The notes below the pieces were generated by a model. That model did no database searches and had not been told where the DNA came from. It saw only the letters and a program-made list of their open reading frames with translations. This document shows positions 8,194-17,072 of a stretch of 64,000 bases of DNA, in pieces. The stretch lies in NCBI GenBank assembly GCA_010672965.1, contig JAAHFN010000010.1, positions 1-64,000 of the forward strand, written 5' to 3'. The position numbers and the translations under genes are program-made. The number at the start of each line of letters is the position of its first letter. Position 1 is the stretch's first letter. Source of the DNA: Oscillatoria sp. SIO1A7 (GTDB taxonomy: Bacteria; Cyanobacteriota; Cyanobacteriia; Cyanobacteriales; Laspinemataceae).

Positions 8194-9342
8194 CTAAGAT
8201 TCGCGTGCCTTTTTCAAAGCATCAATATAAGGTTGTGGCATTTGCCCTTTCCACCATCCAATTGATTCAGACCATATCCAAACATAGCGATCGCTATGTT
8301 TTAATGCTAATTTTACTGAAGATTCAAAATCTTTAGGAGTAAAATAGTTTTTATTGAAATCGTTTCGGTCGAAACTGTGGCGGTAATCTACCCATAAACC
8401 AAAACTTGCTCGATAATGTTTTATAAAAGATTCTCTAACTTTTGTTATATCTAAAAAATTAATCTTTATAGATTTACGAGCTTCTTCAAATTCTTTTTCT
8501 GTCTTATATCCATAAGAATATTCCCAACCATCGAAAATCATACTATTTGCTGCTGCTTCTAGCATTCCATCTAAAAAAGCTGGAAGTAAACCGTAAACAG
8601 AAGCTTCTAAGCTTTGATTTTGATAGTTACTAATTTGATAGCCAAATGTTAGCAATATATCAATCTCTTTACTGACTTTATTAATTGCTTTCATAAACTC
8701 TCTACCCCTTGCTCTTACCTTTTTCTGGTAATCCTCAAAATCCTGTCGATCCGAGTGAAGTTGAGAAGCATAAGAAAAAGGAGGTAGTGCAGCGCGATAG
8801 TGTTCTACATCTAATAATATTCCTTTAAGATGGCAATCTTTGACAATTTCGGCGGCAAGCTTTACATTGGCAATAACAGATTTAAAATCGTCGTCATACC
8901 AGTCCACTATTCCTGGCATCACATGGAAAATCAAAAAATTATCTGTGAATTTGTTAAATTGAGTATTTTTTAGAGCTTCTATGGACTCAGAATAATCTTC
9001 AGGATTTAAAGCTTTTCTACCCCACACATTCCAAGAAAATAAATAATTCCATCCTGAATTATAAGGATGGATACTTCCTTGATTTACCTTTAATTCAATT
9101 CCCAATCCATCGAAAGGCAATTGTTCCAGTTCTTCGATATGTTCTTTTATATAAGTTGGACTCGGAGTTGACCAACCCCATTCGATAATTTTTTTTCCTT
9201 CTAATTCCTCTGTATTAGCTCTAGTATTTGGCAATATTGCCAAGGCTAAAAAAGCTATCAAAACTACAAAAAATGCTATGATCTTTTGTAATAATTGTCT
9301 TTGAACTCGCCTATCTTTTTTTGGCACTAATAAACTTAGCAT
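8194..9342 (-). CDS. Membrane-anchored protein of unknown function, TIM-barrel-like
   Basis: 382 residues. A single hydrophobic segment at about 20-38 (IIAFFVVLIAFLALAIL) follows a basic N-terminus and looks like a signal anchor, so the rest would be periplasmic. The body opens with IEWGWSTPSP and contains DGLGIELKVN, GILLDVEHY and WIWSESIGWWKG; alternating strand motifs ending in acidic or aromatic residues suggest a glycoside-hydrolase-like barrel. No family was recognised with certainty. Its position between a methyltransferase and an asparagine synthase-like gene suggests a role in processing the exported glycan. Confidence 0.55.
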   Translation of the reverse strand: MLSLLVPKKDRRVQRQLLQKIIAFFVVLIAFLALAILPNTRANTEELEGKKIIEWGWSTPSPTYIKEHIEELEQLPFDGLGIELKVNQGSIHPYNSGWNYLFSWNVWGRKALNPEDYSESIEALKNTQFNKFTDNFLIFHVMPGIVDWYDDDFKSVIANVKLAAEIVKDCHLKGILLDVEHYRAALPPFSYASQLHSDRQDFEDYQKKVRARGREFMKAINKVSKEIDILLTFGYQISNYQNQSLEASVYGLLPAFLDGMLEAAANSMIFDGWEYSYGYKTEKEFEEARKSIKINFLDITKVRESFIKHYRASFGLWVDYRHSFDRNDFNKNYFTPKDFESSVKLALKHSDRYVWIWSESIGWWKGQMPQPYIDALKKARES

Positions 9343-9354
9343 AATCTCTATTGA

Positions 9355-11304
9355 TTATCTATTTTGTTCTAACCATGATTGAAACATTAGTATATCCCAC
9401 AGATAATATTGCCAATTCCTTTGTCCAGCTAGATGCTCTTGCCATTTTTGGCGAATGGGTTCGGGACTAAAAAATCCTTCTTGCTGTAGGCGTTTTTCAT
9501 CTAGTAACGATTCTGCCCAGTCTTTCAACATTCCGCGCAACCACGAATCAAGTGGAATACCAAATCCCATTTTGGGTCTTTCAAGTAAATTTTTCGGTAC
9601 ATATTTATATAGGACTTGTCGCAAAATCCATTTTCCTTGCCCATTCCTAATTTTCATAGATAAGGGAATTCGCCATGCAAATTCTACTAATTGCGTATCT
9701 AACAAAGGAACTCTACTTTCTAGGCTAACTCCCATGCTTGCCCTATCTACTTTAACCAGGATATCATCGGGCAGATAAGCAGCCGAATCTAAATACATCA
9801 TGCGATCGCTACCTAGGGGAAATTTTGACAAGGCTTCCCGATCGCAAAAGGCTGTAGAAAGTTCTTTTCCCCCCAACACCAATGATTCTGGTTCTTTCCA
9901 GTGAGACATCAGATGTTTGTATAACTCGTCAAAATCCGATAATTCCAACAACTTGGCAATCGTATGAATCTTATGGCCGATGTCATTTTCTTTGAAATTT
10001 GCAGGTAATAATCCATGAAATATGCTTAAAGTGCTATTCCACATTCCAGGAGACATCCCGCGCAGAGTCTTGGCCATCCCCATGCGGATCGGAAAAGGTA
10101 GCGTATTTATTTTTTGCCAAATATTGTTTGCTAAAAAGTATCGATTGTAGCCATGAAATAATTCATCTCCGGCATCCCCAGAAAGACTAACCGTAACGTA
10201 CCTTCGGGCAAGCTGCGAAACTAAAAAAGTGGGAATCTGGGAAAAGTCCGAGAAGGGCTCATCGTACAAGAACGGTAGTTTGGGGATAACTTCGATCGCC
10301 TCCTTAGGAGTAACGTAGAGTTCTGTATGGTCTGTTCCCAAGTGTCTTGCTACTGCCTTAGCATAAGGAGCTTCGTTGTAGCCTTCTTCATAGAAACCAA
10401 TTGAAAATGTTTTTACAGGTAGGGTGCTTTGAGCCTGCATGATGGCAACAACGGTTGAAGAGTCTATTCCACCGGATAAGAATGCTCCCAAGGGAACATC
10501 AGCGATCGTTCGCAAGCTGATGGATTGCCTCAATAGAGCATCTAGCTGTTCTATAGCATCTTGGTCTGAGCCTTTAAAAGGTTCGTCAATTCCCGCTTTT
10601 GCTACCGAGCTAAGCGACCAGTACGAGACAGGTTTAGCTACACCTGGATTTGAAGAGATTGTTAAAACTGAAGCAGGTTTTAGCTTATAAACCCCTTGGT
10701 AAATCGAATAAGGAGCGGGAATATAATTATGACGCAGATATAGAGCAACCGCATTGCGATCGATATCGGGAGAAAAAGTAGGATGAGCTTTCAATGCTTT
10801 GAGTTCGGAGCCAAATAAAAAATTTTTCCCAAACCAAGCATAGTAGAGAGGTTTTTCTCCAAATCTGTCTCGCCCCAAATGTAAAACTCTTTCTTTTCTA
10901 TCCCATAGGGCAAAAGCAAACATTCCATTAAAGCGATTGACTGAAACATCTACTCCCCATTCGCTAAATGCGGCAAGCATTACCTCAGTATCAGAATGCC
11001 CTCGAAACCCATGCCCTAGTTGTTCTAACTCGCGTCGAATCTCTAAAAAGTTATAAATCTCGCCATTGAACGCGATCGCATAGCGGCCATTGGCAGAAAC
11101 CATTGGCTGATGTCCTTCTGGAGAGAGATCTACAATGGCTAACCTCCTATGTCCCAGAGCAATTCCTATTTCTGCATCGACCCAAGTACCTCCATCGTCA
11201 GGGCCGCGATGCAGTAGGCTGGATGACATTTGTTGCGCGATCGCCTCTAAACTTTCATAACTGCTTTCCCTTGATGTATCCCACAAACCCGCTATTCCAC
11301 ACAT
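9355..11304 (-). CDS. asnB: Glutamine-dependent asparagine synthase-like amidotransferase
   Basis: 649 residues, the normal length for AsnB-type proteins. The N-terminal glutaminase (class II GATase) has the nucleophile Cys2 in MCGIAG, HRGPDDGG (32-39) and FNGEIYN (79-85). The C-terminal synthetase domain has the ATP pyrophosphatase motif SGGIDSS (277-283). AsnB homologues inside polysaccharide loci are often thought to amidate a sugar acid or similar carboxylate rather than aspartate; that is inference here. The gene lies 12 bp from the anchored protein downstream and 7 bp from the methyltransferase upstream. Confidence 0.88.
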   Translation of the reverse strand: MCGIAGLWDTSRESSYESLEAIAQQMSSSLLHRGPDDGGTWVDAEIGIALGHRRLAIVDLSPEGHQPMVSANGRYAIAFNGEIYNFLEIRRELEQLGHGFRGHSDTEVMLAAFSEWGVDVSVNRFNGMFAFALWDRKERVLHLGRDRFGEKPLYYAWFGKNFLFGSELKALKAHPTFSPDIDRNAVALYLRHNYIPAPYSIYQGVYKLKPASVLTISSNPGVAKPVSYWSLSSVAKAGIDEPFKGSDQDAIEQLDALLRQSISLRTIADVPLGAFLSGGIDSSTVVAIMQAQSTLPVKTFSIGFYEEGYNEAPYAKAVARHLGTDHTELYVTPKEAIEVIPKLPFLYDEPFSDFSQIPTFLVSQLARRYVTVSLSGDAGDELFHGYNRYFLANNIWQKINTLPFPIRMGMAKTLRGMSPGMWNSTLSIFHGLLPANFKENDIGHKIHTIAKLLELSDFDELYKHLMSHWKEPESLVLGGKELSTAFCDREALSKFPLGSDRMMYLDSAAYLPDDILVKVDRASMGVSLESRVPLLDTQLVEFAWRIPLSMKIRNGQGKWILRQVLYKYVPKNLLERPKMGFGIPLDSWLRGMLKDWAESLLDEKRLQQEGFFSPEPIRQKWQEHLAGQRNWQYYLWDILMFQSWLEQNR

Positions 11305-11311
11305 ATTTTAT

Positions 11312-12295
11312 TTATTTCTCAAGAATCAAAAAAGTTCCTGATATGCTTAAATCTCTACTATCTACATTTGTAAACTCAGCAGCAAAGTTTTTCCGGTATT
11401 TCTCCACAAAATCAACAGCTTGACTGCGCTTTTGTTCGTCTATGGCATCAAATTTGACGTGAGGAACAACAGCCTTGGCACTCACTAACTGGGTTACTAG
11501 CAATAAATAATCTCTAATTAGATTATTCTCCTTCATCTCTTGTAGTAAAGTACGGTAATTATGTACCAAAATTCGGTTGGGGCGTCCTGAATGTCTCACT
11601 AAAGAAGGATAAAGCCAACTAGGAACTTCTAGAAAAGTTAGTTCGTGATGTTTGAGACTATACATACCATGATCCCGAAAATCAATTTTATGGTACATTC
11701 GACCTCCGGGCTTTAGACAATCAACCATATATCCCACTGCAGAAATAGGATTGTATAGATGTTCTAAAACCGATCGAGAGACAATAAAATCGTATGTTTC
11801 TCCTCGCTCTTCAGCTAATTTTTGAAAATAATCTTCGGCTGAGAAACCTATTTTCCAGTCAATTCCAGATAACAGTCTTTCATCCCATTGTCCCCCAGTT
11901 TTCAAGGCATCAAGACCGTATTTCTCTGCCAAAGCAGCGTATATTTTGGCCTGCTGTTCTTCATTTCTACTGCTATAGTAGCGATCGATTAAATCAACGC
12001 GATCGCACCCATCCCGTCTCATTAACAGCGCTACCCCAGCATTATCACCTGGGCTTATTTCCGCTGCCACTCCATGAAACTTATCAATGCCTCCATACCG
12101 CTTATAGTCTGTAAAAACTTCTTCTATATATTGAATTGACTGCTCTAAATCAAGGCTTTGATGCTTGGAACCAGTTATGGTTTCGATTTTCCCTTCTGCC
12201 AGCCGTCTCCCTGCCAAAAAATCGTCTATAACATAGCCAAATGTTGTTAACCACGGTACGGCATTTAATACAGTCTTAACCCGTTTCCTTAGCAT
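11312..12295 (-). CDS. Class I SAM-dependent methyltransferase
   Basis: 327 residues. An atypical motif I region reads AAEISPGDNAGVA, followed by DRVDLIDRYY and the motif IV block YDFIVSRSVLEHL with the downstream LKPGGRMYHKIDFRDHG. It resembles the methyltransferase at 7302-8183 in the EHL/FRDH region, so the two may be distant paralogues. The basic N-terminus (MLRKRVKTVLNAVPW) could contact the membrane. It starts the AsnB subgroup; the 272 bp upstream contain a MITE-like repeat and a strong hairpin. Confidence 0.72.
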   Translation of the reverse strand: MLRKRVKTVLNAVPWLTTFGYVIDDFLAGRRLAEGKIETITGSKHQSLDLEQSIQYIEEVFTDYKRYGGIDKFHGVAAEISPGDNAGVALLMRRDGCDRVDLIDRYYSSRNEEQQAKIYAALAEKYGLDALKTGGQWDERLLSGIDWKIGFSAEDYFQKLAEERGETYDFIVSRSVLEHLYNPISAVGYMVDCLKPGGRMYHKIDFRDHGMYSLKHHELTFLEVPSWLYPSLVRHSGRPNRILVHNYRTLLQEMKENNLIRDYLLLVTQLVSAKAVVPHVKFDAIDEQKRSQAVDFVEKYRKNFAAEFTNVDSRDLSISGTFLILEK

Positions 12296-12364
12296 TATTA
12301 AATATCGCCAATATCCTCTAGTCTTAACTTTTTTATTCTTTTAAGGGATTTTTCAAATAAATCA

Positions 12365-12478
12365 GAACTTACGCAAAGACGCTATATATGTTAGGGGCGA
12401 ACGGCCGTATGCCCCGGAGGGCAGGCTCCGCCAACGCCCCTACATCTAGGGTTGTATAAGACAATTTGCGTAAGTCCT
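12365..12478. repeat. MITE-like element with ACTTACGCA termini
   Basis: Left end AACTTACGCAAA and right end TTTGCGTAAGTCCT form imperfect terminal inverted repeats. The interior carries the GC-rich unit TATGCCCCGGAGGGCAGG and flanking GGGGCG/CGCCCC arms. Related elements lie at 34242-34405 and 43043-43129. No coding capacity. Confidence 0.75.
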
Positions 12479-12502
12479 ATAAATATTTCTCCTCTTTTCT
12501 CT

Positions 12503-12558
12503 GTAGGACGGGCGTCCCGCCTGTCTCGGATCCAGGACAGGCGGGACGCCCGTCCTAC
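12503..12558. repeat. 56-bp perfect hairpin repeat
   Basis: GTAGGACGGGCGTCCCGCC opens a 23-bp arm whose exact reverse complement closes the element, with a 10-base loop. It lies immediately 3' of the minus-strand GT4 gene ending at 12568, so its transcript would fold as a stable stem and might end or protect the message, but no T-run typical of an intrinsic terminator follows. A degenerate relative is at 36103-36146. Confidence 0.8.
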
Positions 12559-12567
12559 CGTGGTAAT

Positions 12568-13710
12568 TTATTTCTTGGAATACCCTAAAACCTTTTCATA
12601 CAAAGACTCGTATTGCTTAACTACCGATTCCAGAGAAAAAAGTTTTTGCACTCTCTCGCGACCTGCCTGACCCAAAGATTTTCTTTCCAGGACAGGCAAA
12701 TTTATCAAATTGTTCCAAGCATCCGCTAGAGCCTGTGGTTGGCGAGGTTCCACGACCCTACCCGTATTGCCTACTATCCAACCACAATCACCTACATCTG
12801 TCACCGCGCAAGGTACGCCGCCAGCCATTGCCTCGGCAACCACCAGGGGAAAGGCTTCGCCGTAAGCCGAAGATAAAGTGGCAATGTCTAAAGCCGCAAT
12901 TAATCTAGCAATATCTGCACGTTCTCCGAGTAACGATACCTTCTTTGACAAACCAAGGCGATCGACTAACTCTTGCAAAGCAGTATTTTCGCTATTAACT
13001 CCAGTTCCACAGAGTAAAAAGCGAACATTTTGATATTGTTCGCAAAGTAGTTTGGCAGCTTCGAGAAAGTTTTTATGATCTTTTTGCGGGTGGAAGCGAG
13101 CTATCTTGCCAATAATAATGCAGCGTTCGGATATGCCCAGCTCGGAACGGACGCTAATTCTGGCATTTGGGTCTGGCTTAAACTTGAAAATATCTACGCC
13201 ATTGGGAACTACTACCGCATTTTTGTCGGAGTAACCCAACTCTTGATGCTGCGACTTACTGACTTGAGAAACAAAAATTGTAAATCTCGATCGATAGGAA
13301 AGATAACCCGATAATTTTATGACCCCAGCCGTGAGTTTTTTTGTATTGTTTATAGAATAAATTGTATTGTGAATCCCTAAAATAATTGGAATGTTTTTAT
13401 CGACAAAATTATACATTTGAGACGCGAGATTGCCATGATACATCCAACCCTGAATTAGATCTGGTTTTATTTTCTGAATTAGTTTTACTAAACTATATGG
13501 CCCTAGAGGTGCAGACAATCCTAATTTAAAATTAAGAGTTTCTACAGGAATATCCAAAGCTTCAATGCGATCGCCAAAAGTCCCGCGATCGCCTAAAGAA
13601 ATTACTGATGGCTGGAACTTAGAACGATTTATTCTCGAAAGTATCTGATGGAGCATCATTTCTGCTCCGCCCGTTCTCAGTCCGCTGATTATAAATAAAA
13701 CCTTTATCAT
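12568..13710 (-). CDS. GT4 family glycosyltransferase
   Basis: 380 residues with a GT-B layout. The N-terminus MIKVLFIISGLRTGGAE has the GGAE loop; the C-terminal half has IGKIARFHPQKDHKNFL, the E-x7-E motif EAFPLVVAE and AGGVPCAVTDVGD. The same VPCAVTDVGD signature recurs as VPCVVTDVGD in the enzyme at 15136-16248, so these two are probably close paralogues acting on successive sugars. Cytoplasmic or peripheral membrane. Donor not predictable. Confidence 0.88.
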   Translation of the reverse strand: MIKVLFIISGLRTGGAEMMLHQILSRINRSKFQPSVISLGDRGTFGDRIEALDIPVETLNFKLGLSAPLGPYSLVKLIQKIKPDLIQGWMYHGNLASQMYNFVDKNIPIILGIHNTIYSINNTKKLTAGVIKLSGYLSYRSRFTIFVSQVSKSQHQELGYSDKNAVVVPNGVDIFKFKPDPNARISVRSELGISERCIIIGKIARFHPQKDHKNFLEAAKLLCEQYQNVRFLLCGTGVNSENTALQELVDRLGLSKKVSLLGERADIARLIAALDIATLSSAYGEAFPLVVAEAMAGGVPCAVTDVGDCGWIVGNTGRVVEPRQPQALADAWNNLINLPVLERKSLGQAGRERVQKLFSLESVVKQYESLYEKVLGYSKK

Positions 13711-13741
13711 TCGCTATAATAATTATTTAATTTTCACTTTG

Positions 13742-14974
13742 CTATCTTGCATTTATTCGTTCTAATTGCATCTGTCTTCGTTGTGCCTTATAGCGAATTC
13801 TCAGCCCTACAGCCACTCCTAAAAAAGCAAAGTAATATCCTGAAGCTACTGGGGCAGTGATTCCTTCTACAAAAATAGCTCCTAGCATTGTTTGGACTGT
13901 TGTTAAAATCAAAAATATTCTTAAAGCATCATAGCTATTTTTGATTTTTTTAGGAATCCCGATAAATAAAATTGCTGCCACAATTAATCCATAAAAAAAC
14001 AAAGTAAAAAATAACCCATAGTGAGTTAAAAATGTCACCACATCGCTATCGGTGACTCTAGGAGCATAACCAGGACCAAAAACAAAGCTTAAAGGATCTG
14101 CAAAAAGAGTGGATAAATTTTCTGTATTTTGATCCGCTCTTTGGTTAAAACTTACATCTTTTTTCGAGAAGCCAAAGAGAATTGAAAATACTTGTAGTCC
14201 CCTACTAATGTAAAATTCATAAAACCTTGCAGGAATCAGCAGCCATCCCAGCCCGAGCGCAATTAACAAATAAAGTAAACGTTTTTTTATTTGTTTTCTA
14301 TAAAAAAATTGATATACTGCACCCGTCACCAACAATAAGCCAAACGAACTTCTATTTCCTGTTAGCAAGACCAGAATAATACCGATCGCTAAAAATAACA
14401 AATTCCAATTCTTCTTTTCTGTGCAAAATAAGATATAATTAATCAGTATTATTAAAAAAGGTCCTAAGCTTAAGGGATTGACTAAAATTCCCGAAACTCG
14501 GCCAAAAGCAAATTCTTCATAACCCAAAAATAAAACTTCTATGCCTAAAATTCCTATTATCACTAAGTAATGAAGAATTGCATAGCCTATAACGCAAGCA
14601 GAAAAAACAAAAAGAGAAGTTCCTAAATATTTAGTTTCTTTCGGGTGCCGCAACAGCACAATGGGAGCCAACACTACTATTGTTGCTCCCACAAACAACA
14701 TATAAACCCCTTCTGGATCGCCAAATAATATATTTCTGATACTGAGAAAAAACCAAAAAAACATGAATATGCCTAAAAGCAAGGCAATAGAATATCTTAT
14801 TTTGCTTTTAAGTCCTAAAACAAAGTGAACAAAAAAAGGCAGACTCATTGCCATAGCAAAGAGTCTTAATAAGGGATATTCTCTATCGACTAAAGTACCT
14901 AGGGACAAGCAGTAAAAAAATATAAAAACAGGATATAGATATTTAATTAAAAAATGTCGCTCAAGAACAATCAT
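13742..14974 (-). CDS. O-antigen ligase/Wzy-type polymerase-like membrane protein
   Basis: 410 residues with roughly ten to twelve hydrophobic segments. A large loop in the second half contains FGFSKKDVSFNQRADQN and GPGYAPR, and LTGNRSSFGLLL precedes it. A GNRSS-type motif followed by a span is typical of the Wzy_C/O-antigen ligase superfamily. Such proteins polymerise or ligate undecaprenyl-linked glycan in the periplasm. The absence of a Wzx flippase next to it, and the presence of an ABC transporter at the other end of the locus, leave the assembly mechanism open. Confidence 0.72.
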   Translation of the reverse strand: MIVLERHFLIKYLYPVFIFFYCLSLGTLVDREYPLLRLFAMAMSLPFFVHFVLGLKSKIRYSIALLLGIFMFFWFFLSIRNILFGDPEGVYMLFVGATIVVLAPIVLLRHPKETKYLGTSLFVFSACVIGYAILHYLVIIGILGIEVLFLGYEEFAFGRVSGILVNPLSLGPFLIILINYILFCTEKKNWNLLFLAIGIILVLLTGNRSSFGLLLVTGAVYQFFYRKQIKKRLLYLLIALGLGWLLIPARFYEFYISRGLQVFSILFGFSKKDVSFNQRADQNTENLSTLFADPLSFVFGPGYAPRVTDSDVVTFLTHYGLFFTLFFYGLIVAAILFIGIPKKIKNSYDALRIFLILTTVQTMLGAIFVEGITAPVASGYYFAFLGVAVGLRIRYKAQRRQMQLERINAR

Positions 14975-15135
14975 TGAATGACCTAAAGATATTTCTGGGA
15001 AAGAAAGTACGGAGATCGCTCGACGAGGTTATTCCAGTTCCCCTCCCAGGAGCGGTTAGGGGTGGGTTTCCCTCCTGCGGGCGGCGTGGGTGGTTCCCTT
15101 CTGTATGGGACTACAAGATCAACTCATTCTCTAGC

Positions 15136-16248
15136 TCAAAATTCTAACGCTTCTTCAGAAGCACTAACCAAATGACTAATAGTAAACTTTTCTAAAATTC
15201 GCTCTCTTGCTTGACCGCCTAGCTCATTTCTATCTCGATTCAAGCATGACAGCCAAGCTTCGAGTAATGCTTCTGGGGTTTCAGGCCGAACAACAAAGCC
15301 AGTATCCCCAACAATCAAAGCCGAATCGCCTACATCCGTAACAACACAAGGTACGCCGCAAGCCATTGCCTCTCCAATTGCATTAGAAAAACCCTCACCA
15401 TAAGAAGAAGCCGAAGTTGCTATATCTAGAGCATTGTAAACGGCAGGCATATTTGCAATAGCCCCCGTCCAAACTACTCGATCGCCAATTCCTAGAGCGT
15501 CAGCCAAGCGATCGAGTTCCTTAGCATACTCTTCAGAACCGTTACCGACACAGATAAACCGTACATCTTCCCTTGTAGGAGTCAGCAATGCCGCCGCCCT
15601 TAAAAAGGTCTTATGGTCTTTCATGGGATCTAATCTTGCCACCAAACCAATTAGGACAGTATTGGGCGATATTCCCCATTCCGCACGAAACCCCAGCCTA
15701 GATTCCGGGTCTGGTTTAAACCTCTCAGTATCAATTCCATTGGGAATGACAATCATTTTCTGTCCTGGAAATCCCTTTTTAATAAGATCTGCCAAGCCTG
15801 CATGGGAATTGACGATAATTAAATCCGCAAATCTAGATAACAAACTTTCTAACTCAACGCTCAACTGTCGCAACCAGTCATAGCGCTTTAGATCCATTTG
15901 AGAATTGCGCAGTCCCCAGACCATCCGACAAGAAGGAAAAAATGGCTTCAGAAAAATTGTCAGTATATTGGGCACGCCCAAATAGCCATGAATAATATTT
16001 GGTTGTAAAGACCCGATCTCAGACAATAGAGTTGCCCAAAAGCCAAATAAATCCCACCTTCCTCCTTTGTTTAGACTTACCATCCGCACATTACTGTTTT
16101 TCAGGTCTTTTTCCAGGGGTTGCCCAGAATAAAAGCAGGCAACAGTAACATCAAACTTTTTTTTAGAGAGAGCTGTAACCAAAGTTACAACTTGCCTTTG
16201 TGCCCCGCCGTAATCAAGAGAACGAACTAGAAAAACAACTTTTTTCAT
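15136..16248 (-). CDS. GT4 family glycosyltransferase
   Basis: 370 residues from the ATG at 16248; the frame is open 15 codons further upstream, but the family N-terminus MKKVVFLVRSLDYGGAQ begins here and the ATG overlaps the upstream stop as ATGA. Motifs: GGAQ loop near residue 16, LVARLDPMKDHKT, the E-x7-E segment EGFSNAIGE and VPCVVTDVGD. A GT-B enzyme adding one sugar of the repeat unit at the cytoplasmic face. Translationally coupled to the methyltransferase at 16245-17072. Confidence 0.88.
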   Translation of the reverse strand: MKKVVFLVRSLDYGGAQRQVVTLVTALSKKKFDVTVACFYSGQPLEKDLKNSNVRMVSLNKGGRWDLFGFWATLLSEIGSLQPNIIHGYLGVPNILTIFLKPFFPSCRMVWGLRNSQMDLKRYDWLRQLSVELESLLSRFADLIIVNSHAGLADLIKKGFPGQKMIVIPNGIDTERFKPDPESRLGFRAEWGISPNTVLIGLVARLDPMKDHKTFLRAAALLTPTREDVRFICVGNGSEEYAKELDRLADALGIGDRVVWTGAIANMPAVYNALDIATSASSYGEGFSNAIGEAMACGVPCVVTDVGDSALIVGDTGFVVRPETPEALLEAWLSCLNRDRNELGGQARERILEKFTISHLVSASEEALEF

Positions 16249-17072
16249 ATCTTCGCAAACACAAACTCGTTGCAACCGTGCCCGCCCGCACAAGTCCTTA
16301 GCTGTTCTAGTCTATATCCGCGCTGACGATAAAAATCAAATATTTCTTCTGGCTTGGCTACCTCAAAGGGATAGCCGCCGACCCAATCCACGACATCCCA
16401 CCAAGGAGACATTCCACGGGAAGCAACATAATTTTTCCAAGTATGAAAGGGTTTGCCTGTAATAAAATCGCGAATTGTAGAAGGTAACCAAAGACGAATA
16501 AAAGAAGGATATAATACGAGATATTTTAACAAGCTGGGCAAGACATTATAAAGTTTTTTTATCGATTTCCATCCGTTACTCGCTCTTCCTTGATTGTTGT
16601 ATATCGATATAAATAACTTGCCGTTTTCAGCAGGCAAAGTATTGATATTTTCTAATGCCTTCCACATAGCACCAGTGTGGTGCAGCACTCCCCAAGAATA
16701 GACTATATCAAACTTTCCCAGAGATTGGAGATAACTTAAATTCAAAACAGAACCTTCTTCAACAGTCCAGTCAGAATCATCGACAAAATATAGTCTTTTC
16801 AGTTCTTGGGTACAGGCTACGGAATCGGTATCGTAATCGAAGGAATACACTTTTGCTCCCAGGCGACGAGCAGCGAGGGAAAATAAACCGCTGCCAGAAC
16901 CAATGTCGAGGAAGCTTTTTCCTTGTAAATCTTCGACTTCCAGCATTTGCTTGAGAGACTTTTCTGCTTCGGCAATGCGGTTTTCATTTAGAACTGACAA
17001 AAAGCGCTGCCAGTTTTTGCCGAACTCAAAGCGCTCTCTCTGTTCTATCTCTTTCTCAAAAGTGTCTATCAT
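16245..17072 (-). CDS. Class I SAM-dependent methyltransferase
   Basis: 275 residues with motif I FLDIGSGSGLFSLAA, motif II VYSFDYD, motif IV FDIVYSWGVLHHTG and LFISIYNNQG after it. This is a classical Methyltransf_11/23 arrangement. The gene overlaps both neighbours by 4 bp (ATGA), placing it in a tightly coupled GT4-methyltransferase-GT4 triad, so O- or N-methylation of a sugar added by one of these transferases is the simplest reading. Confidence 0.82.
   Translation of the reverse strand: MIDTFEKEIEQRERFEFGKNWQRFLSVLNENRIAEAEKSLKQMLEVEDLQGKSFLDIGSGSGLFSLAARRLGAKVYSFDYDTDSVACTQELKRLYFVDDSDWTVEEGSVLNLSYLQSLGKFDIVYSWGVLHHTGAMWKALENINTLPAENGKLFISIYNNQGRASNGWKSIKKLYNVLPSLLKYLVLYPSFIRLWLPSTIRDFITGKPFHTWKNYVASRGMSPWWDVVDWVGGYPFEVAKPEEIFDFYRQRGYRLEQLRTCAGGHGCNEFVFAKI

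Noticed and set aside
16249-16293. Upstream start for the GT4 gene at 15136
   Set aside because: The extra residues are not typical of GT4 and lie inside the previous gene; the ATG at 16248 overlaps its stop as ATGA.
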